From: Candidatus Rokuibacteriota bacterium
GTDB lineage: Bacteria > Methylomirabilota > Methylomirabilia > Rokubacteriales > CSP1-6
Assembly (NCBI GenBank): GCA_003220435.1
Contig: QHSL01000078.1
Span: forward strand, 32,629-96,628
Direction: 5' to 3'
DNA: 64,000 nucleotides
Each line of letters opens with the position of its first letter. The first letter of the stretch is position 1. The notes under the pieces are model-generated. The model had not been told where the DNA came from, did not search any database, and saw nothing but the letters and a program-made list of their open reading frames with translations. The translations under genes and the position numbers were made by a program. Shown here in pieces: positions 9,512 through 19,631 of this stretch.

Positions 9512-10183
9512 CTACGGCAGGAGTCCGCGTCTGACGGCCTCGACGGCCGCCTGGGTGCGGTCGGACGCGCCGAGCTTCTCGAGCGCCCGCTGCAGGTACT
9601 TCTTCACCGTGCCCACGCTCCAGCGGAGTCGCGCGCCGATCTCGCGGTTCGTCATGCCCTGTGCGACCAGTCGAAGCATTTCCTGCTCGAGCGCGGTGAG
9701 GGACGCGCCGGGCGGATCGTCGATCGCTCGTCTCGCCCCAGACGCGCCCCCGGCGAGCGTGGCCCGGAGCAGCGCGGGGTCGAGCACCGACTCGCCGTGG
9801 CGCACGGCCTCGACCGCCGCCAGGAGCTCCCGACGGCCGATGCCCTTCAGCACGTAGCCGGAGGCGCCGCTCTCGACAGCGCGCCGGACCAACGCCGGAT
9901 CGTCGTGCATGGTGACGACCAGCACGGCCACGCGGCGTTCCGTGGACTTGAGCCGTCGCAGCACGGTGAGCCCGTCGCCGTCGGGCAGCTCGACGTCGAG
10001 CAGGATCACCTCGGGCGCGCACAGCGCGGCAGCCTGGATTGCTTCCTCGCCGGTGGCTGCCTCGCCAACCACGTTGACGTGGGCGCCGTCGAGCATGGTC
10101 CGCAGTCCCTCGCGGACCATCGGATGATCGTCGACGATCATGACGCGAACGGGTGCCGGATCAGGACCGGGCGACGAGGCCAT
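9512..10183 (-). CDS. NarL/FixJ-family response regulator
   Basis: The 223-residue protein has an N-terminal receiver domain: acidic pair Asp18/Asp19, phosphoacceptor Asp63 in ILLDVELPDGDG, conserved Thr/Lys later. A C-terminal LuxR-type helix-turn-helix follows (LTALEQEMLRLVAQGMTNRE). It overlaps the kinase gene upstream by 23 bases, so the two are translated together. It is a DNA-binding transcription factor controlled by phosphorylation. The receptor gene 90 bases downstream is a plausible target but no operator was identified. Confidence 0.92.
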   Translation of the reverse strand: MASSPGPDPAPVRVMIVDDHPMVREGLRTMLDGAHVNVVGEAATGEEAIQAAALCAPEVILLDVELPDGDGLTVLRRLKSTERRVAVLVVTMHDDPALVRRAVESGASGYVLKGIGRRELLAAVEAVRHGESVLDPALLRATLAGGASGARRAIDDPPGASLTALEQEMLRLVAQGMTNREIGARLRWSVGTVKKYLQRALEKLGASDRTQAAVEAVRRGLLP

Positions 10184-11099
10184 GGCCGAGTGGCAGCTGG
10201 GCGTGGACGCGGGTGCCGCCGCCGGCGGCGCGCTCGACTACGCAGGAGCCGCCGAGGAGCCGCGCCCGCTCCCGCATGCTCAGGAGACCGAGGCCGCTCG
10301 CCGCGGCCGGGTCGCCCAGGCCCACCCCGTAGTCGCGCACGTCGAGGTGGACGTGGTCCGTCTCGCGCGTGAGGACGACCTCGATGCGTGCCGTGCCGGC
10401 GTGCTTGCGCGCATTGGACAGGGCTTCCTGAAGGATTCTGAACGCGGCGGTCTCGACGGGCGACGGCAGGCGGACATCGCCGAGGTCCTCGACGAAGCTC
10501 ACGGACCATCCGGCGTCGCGCGCGACGTCGTCGAGGCTTCGGCGCACGGCCTCGCCGAGCCCGCCGGCGTCCACGGCCAGCGGGCGCAGAGCGGCGAGGA
10601 TCCGGCGAGTCTCGGCGATCGCCTGCGCCAACCGCTCGGCCGCGATCGCCGTCGCGCCCGCGGCCCGCCGGGGATCGGTCATCCAGAGGTCGGTCGCGGT
10701 GTCCACGTGCTGCTTGGCGCTGACGACAAGCTGGGCGACGCCGTCGTGGACGTCGTACGCGACGCGCCGGCGTTCCTCCTCCTGCGCGACGACCACCTTC
10801 TCGACGAGCGTGCCGAGCGCACGCTCGCGGACGGTCTTCTCCCGCCACGCCCGGAGCGCGATCGCGGTGGCCGCGAGGATGAGGGCGACTTGCAGCGCAT
10901 GAACGAGGAGCGCCAGGGAGAGCGAGGCGCCGTGAGCGGTTTCCAGCACGGTCAGCTCGAAAACTTCCCAGGCCATCATCGTCGCGAACGTGCCCGCCAG
11001 CACGAGCTCGCTGTAGTGGCTGACCGCGATCCTGACCAGCTTGAGCACGAGGTGACTCGACGTCGCTCCATACCACGGCCCCGGCGCCTTGCCAACCAT
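10161..11099 (-). CDS. Sensor histidine kinase, HisKA_3 type
   Basis: The 312-residue protein has two N-terminal membrane segments (about residues 31-50 and 58-84) with almost no periplasmic sensor domain. A dimerisation helix with the phosphoacceptor His118 follows (EEERRRVAYDVHDGVAQ), then an ATPase domain with FRILQEALSNARKHA (N box) and VRDYGVGLG (G box). This is the NarX/DegS class that pairs with NarL-type regulators. The partner is encoded directly downstream. The tiny loop between the membrane segments suggests sensing inside the membrane or through a partner, possibly a transporter. Confidence 0.9.
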   Translation of the reverse strand: MVGKAPGPWYGATSSHLVLKLVRIAVSHYSELVLAGTFATMMAWEVFELTVLETAHGASLSLALLVHALQVALILAATAIALRAWREKTVRERALGTLVEKVVVAQEEERRRVAYDVHDGVAQLVVSAKQHVDTATDLWMTDPRRAAGATAIAAERLAQAIAETRRILAALRPLAVDAGGLGEAVRRSLDDVARDAGWSVSFVEDLGDVRLPSPVETAAFRILQEALSNARKHAGTARIEVVLTRETDHVHLDVRDYGVGLGDPAAASGLGLLSMRERARLLGGSCVVERAAGGGTRVHAQLPLGHGLVARS

Positions 11100-11625
11100 T
11101 GAGGTCTGGAGGGGCGCTCACCTCGACACATCGCGACCGTCATTTAATACCGGTCTAGACGCACTTACGGATCTGCGCCTCAGGTTGCACCGGAGGTCGG
11201 ATTCAAAGCCAGGGGCGGGCTCCGTCTCGAGGGCGAGCGCTCGCTTGCTGGCACCCGCCGGCCACGCCCCTCGGGCAGCGCGCCTGGCGCGCGTCGGGCG
11301 GCGTTTGGCTACCGAAGGAGTCGCATCGACGGGTCGGAGGCCTGGGGCCGAAGGTCGGGCGCCCCGGGGATCCAACGAGGCTCTCGTCGAGACCGCGCCG
11401 TCGCTGGGCCGAGGTCGCGGCGCGCGTGGCCTCGAGCGACGTCGCGCGGCTCGTGGATTCGGCGTCTCCCGCGTCATCGCTCACGCTCGTGAGCGGCTCG
11501 GGTAAGACGCGGCGACGCGATCACCATGCACGACGCTCCTGGCGCGCTCGCCGAGCGCGCGCGGCGGCAAATCCGCCAGCTTTTTCTTCGCCGCGTCGCA
11601 GCGCCGACGAGTACCCTGATACGCG
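11100..11625. other. Non-coding stretch between kinase and argS
   Basis: No credible gene is seen in this stretch of over 500 bases; short ORFs lack family features and SD sites. Two small perfect inverted repeats are present: GCGAGCGCTCGC near 11232-11243, and GCTCACG/CGTGAGC at 11479-11494 with a 2-base loop. An AT-rich patch (ATTTAATACC near 11143) could serve the minus-strand kinase promoter. TACCCT at 11612-11617 lies 8 bases before the argS ATG and could be its -10. I looked for RNase P RNA, SRP RNA, tmRNA, tRNA and cobalamin-riboswitch cores and recognised none. Confidence 0.5.
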
Positions 11626-13281
11626 ATGCGACTGACGGAGACGCTCACCGACGGGCTGCGAGCCGCGCTCGCGAAGGCGGGCTTGCCGTCGCTCGACGAG
11701 TGCGCGTGGGAAATCCCGCGGCAGGCCGAGCACGGCGACTACGCGACCAACGCGGCGATGGTGCTGGCGCGCGCCGCGAAGCGGGCGCCGCGCCAGATCG
11801 CCGATCTGATCGTGAAAAATTTTCCCGCGCTCGACGAGGTCGAGCGGCTCGAGGTGGCCGGCCCGGGATTCCTCAACGTGTTCCTGTCGCCGGCGTGGTG
11901 CGCCGGCGCGCTTCGTGAGATTCTGGCGGCGGGCTCCGCGTACGGCCGCGCCGAGAGCCATGCCGGCGGGCGCGTCCGTCTGGAGTTCGTCTCGGCCAAC
12001 CCGACGGGACCGCTGGTCATCGTCAACGCGCGCGCCGCTGCGGTCGGTGACTCGCTGGCGCGGCTGCTCCGCTCGCAGGGCGTGCAGGTCACGACGGAGT
12101 TCTACGTCAACGACGCCGGCAACCAGTTCGAGGCGCTCGCACGCTCGCTCGAGGCGCGGGTGCGCCAGGAGCTGCGCGAGCCCGCCACGCTCCCCGAGAA
12201 CGGATATCCGGGCGAGTACCTCGTCGATCTCGCCAAGGAGTACTGCGCCGAGGGCGGCGGCCTCTTGCCCACCGCCTCCGAGCGCGAGCGCATCGCGCAT
12301 TTCGGACGCTACGCGGTGACGCGCATCGTCGAGGCGCAGCGCAAGGTCCTGCGCGACTACGGCGTCGAGTTCGACGTGTGGTCCTCCGAGCAGCGCGACG
12401 TCCGGGACCGGGGCCTCCCGGAGAAGGTCCTATCGGAATTCGCGTCGCGCGCGCTCAGCTACGAGGCCGACGGCGCGCTGTGGTTCCGCTCCACCGCGTT
12501 GGGCGACGACAAGGACCGGGTCGTGCGCAAGTCGAACGGCGAGCTGACCTACGCGGCCGTCGACATGGCGTTCCACCACTACGTGAAGTTCGCGGCCGCC
12601 GACCGGGTCATCGACCTCCTCGGACCCGATCACCACGGGGCGGTGGGGCGCATGAAGGCCGCGCTGCAGGCGCTCGGCCACGCGCCCGAGGCGTACGAGG
12701 TGCTCATCGTCCAGCTCGTGACGCTGCTGCGCGACGGTCAGCCCGTCCGCATGTCCAAGCGCCGCGGCGAGTTCGTGCTGATGGACGAGCTGCTCGAGGA
12801 AGTCGGCCGGGACGCCGCGCGCTTCACGTTCCTGATGCGCCGGCACGACAGCCCGCTCGACTTCGACCTGGCGGTGGCGACCCGGCAGACGAGCGACAAC
12901 CCCGTCTACTACGTTCAGTACGCGCACGCGCGCATTCGCTCCATCTTCGGCCAGGCGGCCGAGCAGGGGATCGCCGCGCCGACACCCGCCGGCGTGGATA
13001 CGAGCCCGCTCGTCGAGCCCGCTGAGCTCGCGCTGATCAAGCGCCTGCTGCAGTTTCCCGAGCTCGTACGAGGCGCGGCGCTGGCGCTCGAGCCGCATCG
13101 CGTCGCCTACTGGCTCCACGAGCTCGCCGGCGAGTTTCACGCCTGGTACAAGAACCATCGCGTGATCCAGGACGACGTGCCTCTGATGCACGCGCGCATG
13201 GCGCTCTGCGCGGCCGTGGGCGCGGTGATCCGCAACGGCCTCGAGCTCCTGGGCGTGACCGCTCCGGAGAGCATGCGATGA
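11626..13281 (+). CDS. argS: Arginyl-tRNA synthetase with altered HIGH motif
   Basis: The 551-residue protein has the ArgRS N-terminal Add-1 region, the catalytic Rossmann fold starting at FVSANPTGPL (residues 121-130), a KMSKS-type loop RMSKRRGEF near residue 375, and the DALR anticodon-binding domain (ALIKRLLQFPELVRGAALALEPHRVAYWLHELA). It charges tRNA-Arg. The segment after NPTGPL should be the ATP-binding HVGH/HIGH motif. Here it reads VIVN (residues 131-134), while flanking residues such as AAAVGD are kept. Similar altered versions may exist in some phyla, but I cannot check. The gene overlaps the next one by ATGA. Confidence 0.93.
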   Translation: MRLTETLTDGLRAALAKAGLPSLDECAWEIPRQAEHGDYATNAAMVLARAAKRAPRQIADLIVKNFPALDEVERLEVAGPGFLNVFLSPAWCAGALREILAAGSAYGRAESHAGGRVRLEFVSANPTGPLVIVNARAAAVGDSLARLLRSQGVQVTTEFYVNDAGNQFEALARSLEARVRQELREPATLPENGYPGEYLVDLAKEYCAEGGGLLPTASERERIAHFGRYAVTRIVEAQRKVLRDYGVEFDVWSSEQRDVRDRGLPEKVLSEFASRALSYEADGALWFRSTALGDDKDRVVRKSNGELTYAAVDMAFHHYVKFAAADRVIDLLGPDHHGAVGRMKAALQALGHAPEAYEVLIVQLVTLLRDGQPVRMSKRRGEFVLMDELLEEVGRDAARFTFLMRRHDSPLDFDLAVATRQTSDNPVYYVQYAHARIRSIFGQAAEQGIAAPTPAGVDTSPLVEPAELALIKRLLQFPELVRGAALALEPHRVAYWLHELAGEFHAWYKNHRVIQDDVPLMHARMALCAAVGAVIRNGLELLGVTAPESMR

Positions 13282-13877
13282 CCGGGCGGGGTCGGCGTCC
13301 GCCGAGCCGCCTGGCCTCGCTGCTGTTCGTCGTGGGCTGCCTCGCCGTGCTCGGCACGACGTTCATGCTGGGCGTCATGGCCGGGCGCTTCTGGCCGCGC
13401 GAGCCGTCGGCGCCGACCTCCACGCTCGCCAAAGGTTCCAAAGAGGCGGCCGCGGCTCGGCTCGGCGACCGTTCGACCCGACCGTCGGAGCCCGCGCCGA
13501 CGCTCACGTTCTACCAGGACCTGACCGCGCCGCTCACGTCGCCGCCGCCTTCGGCGAAGCCCGGGAGGCCTGCGCGCGTGGACAGGAGCGACAAGCCCGA
13601 CGCGACGGCGAAGCCGGATGCCGCGGCGACCGCGGAGGGCAAGGGCGCGAGCTTCACCGTCCAGGTCGGGGCATACAGGTCGAGAGAGCCCGCGGACGCG
13701 CTGCGCTCGCGGCTCGCCGCCGCGGGGCTCGAGGCGTACGTCGCCCAGCTGGACGCGCCCAGCGGCGTCCGGTTCCGCGTCCGGGTCGGCGCGTTCACGA
13801 CGCGGAGCGCCGCGCAGGAGATCGCGGACCGGATCGGCCGGGAGCGCGCGCTGCCGGCCTACGTCACGACCCAGTGA
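13278..13877 (+). CDS. SPOR-domain membrane protein
   Basis: The 199-residue protein has one N-terminal membrane segment (about residues 12-36) and a Pro/Ala/Lys-rich linker. A C-terminal SPOR domain of about 75 residues follows (FTVQVGAYRSREPADAL, RFRVRVGAFTTRSAAQEIADRI). SPOR domains bind denuded peptidoglycan and often go to the division septum. It starts at ATGA overlapping argS, an arrangement common for argS-SPOR gene pairs. Confidence 0.88.
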   Translation: MTGRGRRPPSRLASLLFVVGCLAVLGTTFMLGVMAGRFWPREPSAPTSTLAKGSKEAAAARLGDRSTRPSEPAPTLTFYQDLTAPLTSPPPSAKPGRPARVDRSDKPDATAKPDAAATAEGKGASFTVQVGAYRSREPADALRSRLAAAGLEAYVAQLDAPSGVRFRVRVGAFTTRSAAQEIADRIGRERALPAYVTTQ

Positions 13878-13878
13878 G

Positions 13879-14409
13879 ATGGCGCCTGCGCGTCCGGGGC
13901 GCGTGCTGGTCAGCGAAGAGGCGCTGGCCGCGCGCGTCGCGGAGCTCGGTGGCGCCATCGCCCGCGACTATGCCGGGGCCAATCCGGTGCTGGTCGGCGT
14001 GCTCCAGGGCGCGGTCCCCTTCCTCGCCGACCTCATGCGCGAGCTCCCGCTCGACCTCACCGTGGATTTCCTCCGCGCGTCCAGCTACGGCTCCGGGACG
14101 GACTCGTCCGGCGCGGTGCGGCTGCTCTCCGATCTGACGGTCGACATCAAGGGCCGTCCCGTCCTCCTCGTCGACGACATCGTCGACACCGGTCTCACGC
14201 TCGCGGTGCTCAAGCGCACACTGGAGGCGCGCGGTCCCCTGAGCCTGCGGACGTGCGTGCTCCTCGACAAGCGGGGGCGGCGTCAGACGGAGGTGACCGT
14301 CGACTACGTCGGGTTCACGATTCCGAACGTGTTCGTCGTCGGATACGGCCTCGACTACGACGGGCTCTATCGCAACCTCCCCTACGTCGCGGCGCTCGAC
14401 GCGACCTGA
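13879..14409 (+). CDS. hpt: Hypoxanthine phosphoribosyltransferase
   Basis: The 176-residue enzyme converts hypoxanthine or guanine plus PRPP to IMP or GMP. The PRPP-binding motif [14 protein letters not shown] and the earlier [14 protein letters not shown] loop are present, as is the SSYGSGT flexible loop. The ATG start lies directly after the SPOR gene stop. hpt followed by ftsH is a common bacterial order, which supports the call. Confidence 0.93.
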   Translation: MAPARPGRVLVSEEALAARVAELGGAIARDYAGANPVLVGVLQGAVPFLADLMRELPLDLTVDFLRASSYGSGTDSSGAVRLLSDLTVDIKGRPVLLVDDIVDTGLTLAVLKRTLEARGPLSLRTCVLLDKRGRRQTEVTVDYVGFTIPNVFVVGYGLDYDGLYRNLPYVAALDAT

Positions 14410-14438
14410 CGCCGCAACGCGTCAGCGGCCCGTGGTGC

Positions 14439-14444
14439 TATAAT
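14439..14444 (+). promoter_or_regulatory. TATAAT -10 box before ftsH
   Basis: A perfect TATAAT ends 12 bases before the ftsH ATG. Transcription would begin about 6 bases before the start codon, giving a nearly leaderless message. No good -35 or SD site is visible. Confidence 0.5.
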
Positions 14445-14456
14445 GGCAAGGCCAAC

Positions 14457-16274
<1,818 letters not shown>

Positions 16275-16290
16275 CGGCTCCCGGCTCGGT

Positions 16291-17142
16291 TTGGCGCATC
16301 GAGCCTTCCTCGGCGGCGTCCCCGTCGGCAGCGGCAGCCCCGTCGCCGTCATGGGCGCCCTCAACGTCAGTCCCGAGTCTTTCCACGCGGGTTCAGTGCA
16401 CACGGTCGGCGAGGAGCTGGTCGCCGCGGCGCTCGCGATGGTCGAGGCTGGCGCGGCGCTGATCGACGTCGGGGCCCGCTCCACCGCGCCATACCTCGAT
16501 ACCGCCGTCAGCGAGCAGGCCGAAGCGGAGCGACTGGAGCGCGCGATCGAGCTCCTGGCGCCCAAGGTGGCCGTGCCGCTGTCGGCTGACACGGCCCGTC
16601 CCGGACCGGCCCGCTCCGCCCTCGACGCCGGCGCGCGGGTCATCAACGACGTTTCGGGTCTTCGTGACCCCGCCGTCGGGCGGCTCGTCAGCGAGCACGG
16701 CGCGAGCGTCATCCTCATGGCGTCGCCCGGGGCCGGTACCAGCGGCGGGCAACCGGTCGCGGTCGTGCAGGGGCTGCTGGCGGAGGCCCTCGAGCGCGCG
16801 CGGGCGACCGGGATACCGGAAGAGCGGATCGTCCTGGACCCGGGCATCGGCTTCTTCAGGAACGAAGCGATCGGCTGGGACGAGTGGGACACTCGCATCC
16901 TGGGCGGGCTGGAGGCGCTCGGCTCGCTCGGCCGCCCTATCTGTGTCGCCGTGTCACGGAAGTCGTTCATTGGCGCGATCACGGGCCGGCAGCGAACCGA
17001 GGAGCGGCTCGCCGGCTCGCTGGCCGCCACGACCCTAGCGGTGTGGAACGGGGCGACGCTGATCCGCACCCACGACGTGGCCGAGACGGTCGACGCGGTA
17101 CGGGTCGCCGAACGCATCCGGAAAGCGGCGCGCGCCCTATAA
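16291..17142 (+). CDS. folP: Dihydropteroate synthase, divergent
   Basis: The 283-residue TIM-barrel protein aligns with FolP throughout: VMGALNVSPESF, ALIDVGARSTAP, DTARPGPARSALDAGARVINDVSG, LDPGIGFF, VSRKSFIG and RTHDVAET. It condenses p-aminobenzoate with dihydropterin pyrophosphate. Several usual residues differ: DSFSDGG is ESFHAGS, GGESTRPG is GARSTAPY, and the MHMxG motif is MASPG. The catalytic-site Asn, Asp, Lys (SRKS) and Arg/His remain. It starts with TTG 17 bases after ftsH and lies just before glmM, the usual folP position. Confidence 0.82.
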   Translation: MAHRAFLGGVPVGSGSPVAVMGALNVSPESFHAGSVHTVGEELVAAALAMVEAGAALIDVGARSTAPYLDTAVSEQAEAERLERAIELLAPKVAVPLSADTARPGPARSALDAGARVINDVSGLRDPAVGRLVSEHGASVILMASPGAGTSGGQPVAVVQGLLAEALERARATGIPEERIVLDPGIGFFRNEAIGWDEWDTRILGGLEALGSLGRPICVAVSRKSFIGAITGRQRTEERLAGSLAATTLAVWNGATLIRTHDVAETVDAVRVAERIRKAARAL

Positions 17143-17143
17143 T
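17138..17143 (+). promoter_or_regulatory. TATAAT -10 box before glmM
   Basis: A perfect TATAAT overlaps the folP stop codon and ends 18 bases before the glmM ATG. A weak SD-like GAAAGGGTG lies between them. It could give a separate short-leader transcript for glmM. Confidence 0.45.
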
Positions 17144-17161
17144 CGAAAGGGTGACCACGCA

Positions 17162-18511
17162 ATGACGCGCTTGTTCGGTACCGACGGGATCCGGGGCGTG
17201 GCGAACGAGGATCTCACGCCCGACCTCGCGTTCCGACTCGGGCGCGAGCTGGTCGCCACCGTCCAGGCGGAGCATGGGGCCGAACGGGTGCGGCTCGTCA
17301 TCGGCCGCGACACCCGACGGTCAGGCCCGCTGCTCGAGGCGGCGCTGAGCGCGGGGGCCCTCTCCGCCGGCGCCGATTGCTACGCGGTCGGCATCCTGCC
17401 CACGCCAGGCATCGCCCTGCTCACGCGCCGGCTCGAGGCCCACGGCGGCATCGTGCTGAGCGCCTCGCACAACCCGTTCGAGGACAACGGCATCAAGCTC
17501 TTCTCGTCGGAGGGGACCAAGTTTCCCGACGCGTGGGAAGCCGAGATCGAGCGGCGGCTCGACGCGGAGGACCAGGCGCCCCGCGCCCGCGGCGCGCAGA
17601 TCGGCGAGCTCGTGTACTACGAGCGCGCCGAGGCCGAGTACGTCGACTTCCTGTGCGGCTGCTTTCCGCTCGATCTGCACAAGCTCACCATCGCGCTCGA
17701 CTGCGCCCACGGCGCGACCTTCCGCGTCGCGCCGCGCGTGTTCCGGCGGCTGGGCGCGCGGGTGGTCACGATGGGCGCGCGCCCGGACGGCACCAACATC
17801 AACGCCGGGGGCGGTGCGCTCCATCCGGAGAAGCTCCAGAAGAAGATCCGCGCCAGCGGCGCGTCGATCGGCTTCGCCTTCGACGGTGACGGCGACCGGC
17901 TCATCTCGGTCGACCACACCGGCGAGATCCGCGACGGCGACTACGCGCTGGCGATCGCGGGCCGCCACCTGGCGTCGCGCCAGCGGCTCAAGCAGAATCT
18001 CGTGGTGACCACTGTGATGGCGAACCTCGGCCTCGACCAGGCGCTGGAGGCGGCCGGGATCCGCGTCGTCAAGACGCAGGTCGGCGACCGCTACGTCTTC
18101 GAGGAGATGCAGCGGCTCGGCGCCAACCTCGGCGGCGAGCAGTCGGGCCACCTGTTGTTCCTCGACCATTCGCCGGCCGGCGACGGGATCCTCTCGGCGC
18201 TGGCGCTGCTGAGCGTCGCCGTCGAGACCGGCGAGCCGCTCGCGTCGCTGGCCGCGTGCCTGCGAAAGTTCCCGCAGGTGCTCATCAACGTGCCGGTGCG
18301 GTCCAAGCCGCCGATCGAGACCATCGCCGGGGTCGGCGAGCGCGTTGGCGCCTTCGAGCGGGAGATGAGCGGCCGCGGGCGCGTGCTGATCCGGTACTCC
18401 GGCACCGAGTCGCTGGCCCGTGTCATGATCGAGGGCGCCGACGGCACGCGGATCCGCGCGATGGCCGACGAGCTGGCCGGGCTGATCCGCACCCAGATCG
18501 GCGACGCGTGA
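17162..18511 (+). CDS. glmM: Phosphoglucosamine mutase GlmM
   Basis: The 449-residue enzyme converts glucosamine-6-phosphate to glucosamine-1-phosphate for UDP-GlcNAc, the precursor of peptidoglycan and lipid A. The phosphoserine loop VLSASHNPFEDNGIK (Ser102), the metal loop FDGDGDR and the sugar loop GEQSGH are present. The C-terminal phosphate-binding RYSGTE is also intact. Its stop overlaps the acpS start as GTGA. Confidence 0.97.
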   Translation: MTRLFGTDGIRGVANEDLTPDLAFRLGRELVATVQAEHGAERVRLVIGRDTRRSGPLLEAALSAGALSAGADCYAVGILPTPGIALLTRRLEAHGGIVLSASHNPFEDNGIKLFSSEGTKFPDAWEAEIERRLDAEDQAPRARGAQIGELVYYERAEAEYVDFLCGCFPLDLHKLTIALDCAHGATFRVAPRVFRRLGARVVTMGARPDGTNINAGGGALHPEKLQKKIRASGASIGFAFDGDGDRLISVDHTGEIRDGDYALAIAGRHLASRQRLKQNLVVTTVMANLGLDQALEAAGIRVVKTQVGDRYVFEEMQRLGANLGGEQSGHLLFLDHSPAGDGILSALALLSVAVETGEPLASLAACLRKFPQVLINVPVRSKPPIETIAGVGERVGAFEREMSGRGRVLIRYSGTESLARVMIEGADGTRIRAMADELAGLIRTQIGDA

Positions 18512-18891
18512 ACATCTCGGGCATCGGCGTGGACCTCGTGAGCATCCCGCGGATGCGCGCGATGATCGACCGCTGGCAGGATCGTTTCCTGCAGCGCGTG
18601 TTCACCGAGGGCGAGATCGCCTACTGCCGCCGGCGAAGCGATCCCGCGCCGCACTTCGCCGCGCGCTTCGCCGCCAAGGAGGCGGGGTTCAAGGCGCTGG
18701 GAACGGGGTGGCGCCTCGGCGTCCGCTGGCGCGAGCTCGAGGTCCGTCGCGAGCGGGATGAGGCGCCGACGCTCATCCTGTCGGGGCGGTCGAGGGAGAT
18801 CGGGTTGTTTCGGGGCGGGAGCCGGATGCTGCTCTCGCTGACCCACGAAGGAGACTATGCGCTCGCGCAGGCGATCCTGGTGGGCGACTAG
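18508..18891 (+). CDS. acpS: Holo-[acyl-carrier-protein] synthase AcpS
   Basis: The 127-residue enzyme attaches 4'-phosphopantetheine from CoA to acyl carrier proteins. It has the family N-terminus GIGVDLVSIPR (metal-binding Asp) and the RFAAKEAGFKALGTG motif with the second metal ligand Glu. The C-terminal LSLTHEGDYALA is also present. The GTG start overlaps the glmM stop. It could modify the acyl carrier protein encoded at 26963. Confidence 0.93.
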   Translation: MNISGIGVDLVSIPRMRAMIDRWQDRFLQRVFTEGEIAYCRRRSDPAPHFAARFAAKEAGFKALGTGWRLGVRWRELEVRRERDEAPTLILSGRSREIGLFRGGSRMLLSLTHEGDYALAQAILVGD

Positions 18892-19627
18892 CTTGGTGAT
18901 CGGACTCGCCATCCTCGCCGCGTGCGCCGCGCCGGTCGAGTTCCACGAGAGCGAGGGCCTGCCCGGCACGATCGCGGGCAAGCTGAGTCGGCGCTCGGTC
19001 GTGATCGCGGCTCCGCACGGCACCTCGGATGCGCGCACCGGCGACATCGTCACCGAGATCGGCCGGCGCACCGGGTTCAGCGTGGTCGTCGCCCGCGGCT
19101 TCAACCTCGAGCCCGACACGCCCGAGCAGGCCGGGCGGCGCTACCAGGTCAACCGACCGTACGAGGGCGTGCCGGGACGCCCGCCGTCCGAGGACGCTGC
19201 CACCGATCGTGCGCGACAGGTGTACGAGGTCTATGAACGAAAGGTTCGTGACGCCGCCCAGGGCCCGCTCGGCTTCTACGCCGAGGTCCACGGGAACGAC
19301 GATCGAGACGCCGCCAACCGGATCGAGATCGCGACCGTCGGCGTCGACCGTGACGAGGCGCTCCAGCTGCGCTCCCTCTTCGAGCTGATCCGCGACGCTC
19401 ACCTGCGGGTGAATCGCGAGGCGCCGAGCCTCGCCGTGCTCGTCGAGCCCGCCGACACCATCCGCTACGCCGCGTCGGGCGCGAAGCGTGACGGCGTCCT
19501 GGCGCTGGCACGGCGCGCGCTCCACATCGAGTTGCCGCGGAGCGCGCGCACGGAGTGGCGGGAGACCTACACCGCGATCCTCGCCGACTTCCTCGCCCAG
19601 GCGGTCTCGCTGCCCGCCGGAAGGTAG
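18857..19627 (+). CDS. N-formylglutamate amidohydrolase-like lipoprotein
   Basis: The 256-residue product has a lipoprotein signal with Cys23 (ILAACAA). VVIAAPHGTSDARTGDI, the arginine-rich RRYQVNRPYEG and FYAEVHGN follow, resembling metal-binding parts of N-formylglutamate amidohydrolase-like peptidases. AAGGAG at 18848-18853 supports the ATG at 18857, which overlaps the end of acpS by 35 bases. It is probably tethered to a membrane in the periplasm. Substrate is unknown. Confidence 0.65.
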   Translation: MRSRRRSWWATSLVIGLAILAACAAPVEFHESEGLPGTIAGKLSRRSVVIAAPHGTSDARTGDIVTEIGRRTGFSVVVARGFNLEPDTPEQAGRRYQVNRPYEGVPGRPPSEDAATDRARQVYEVYERKVRDAAQGPLGFYAEVHGNDDRDAANRIEIATVGVDRDEALQLRSLFELIRDAHLRVNREAPSLAVLVEPADTIRYAASGAKRDGVLALARRALHIELPRSARTEWRETYTAILADFLAQAVSLPAGR

Positions 19628-19631
19628 CCCC

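Noticed and set aside
11100..11625. Possible structured RNA in the long gap before argS
   Set aside because: No core motif of RNase P, SRP, 6S, tmRNA, tRNA or a cobalamin riboswitch was recognised; only short palindromes are present.
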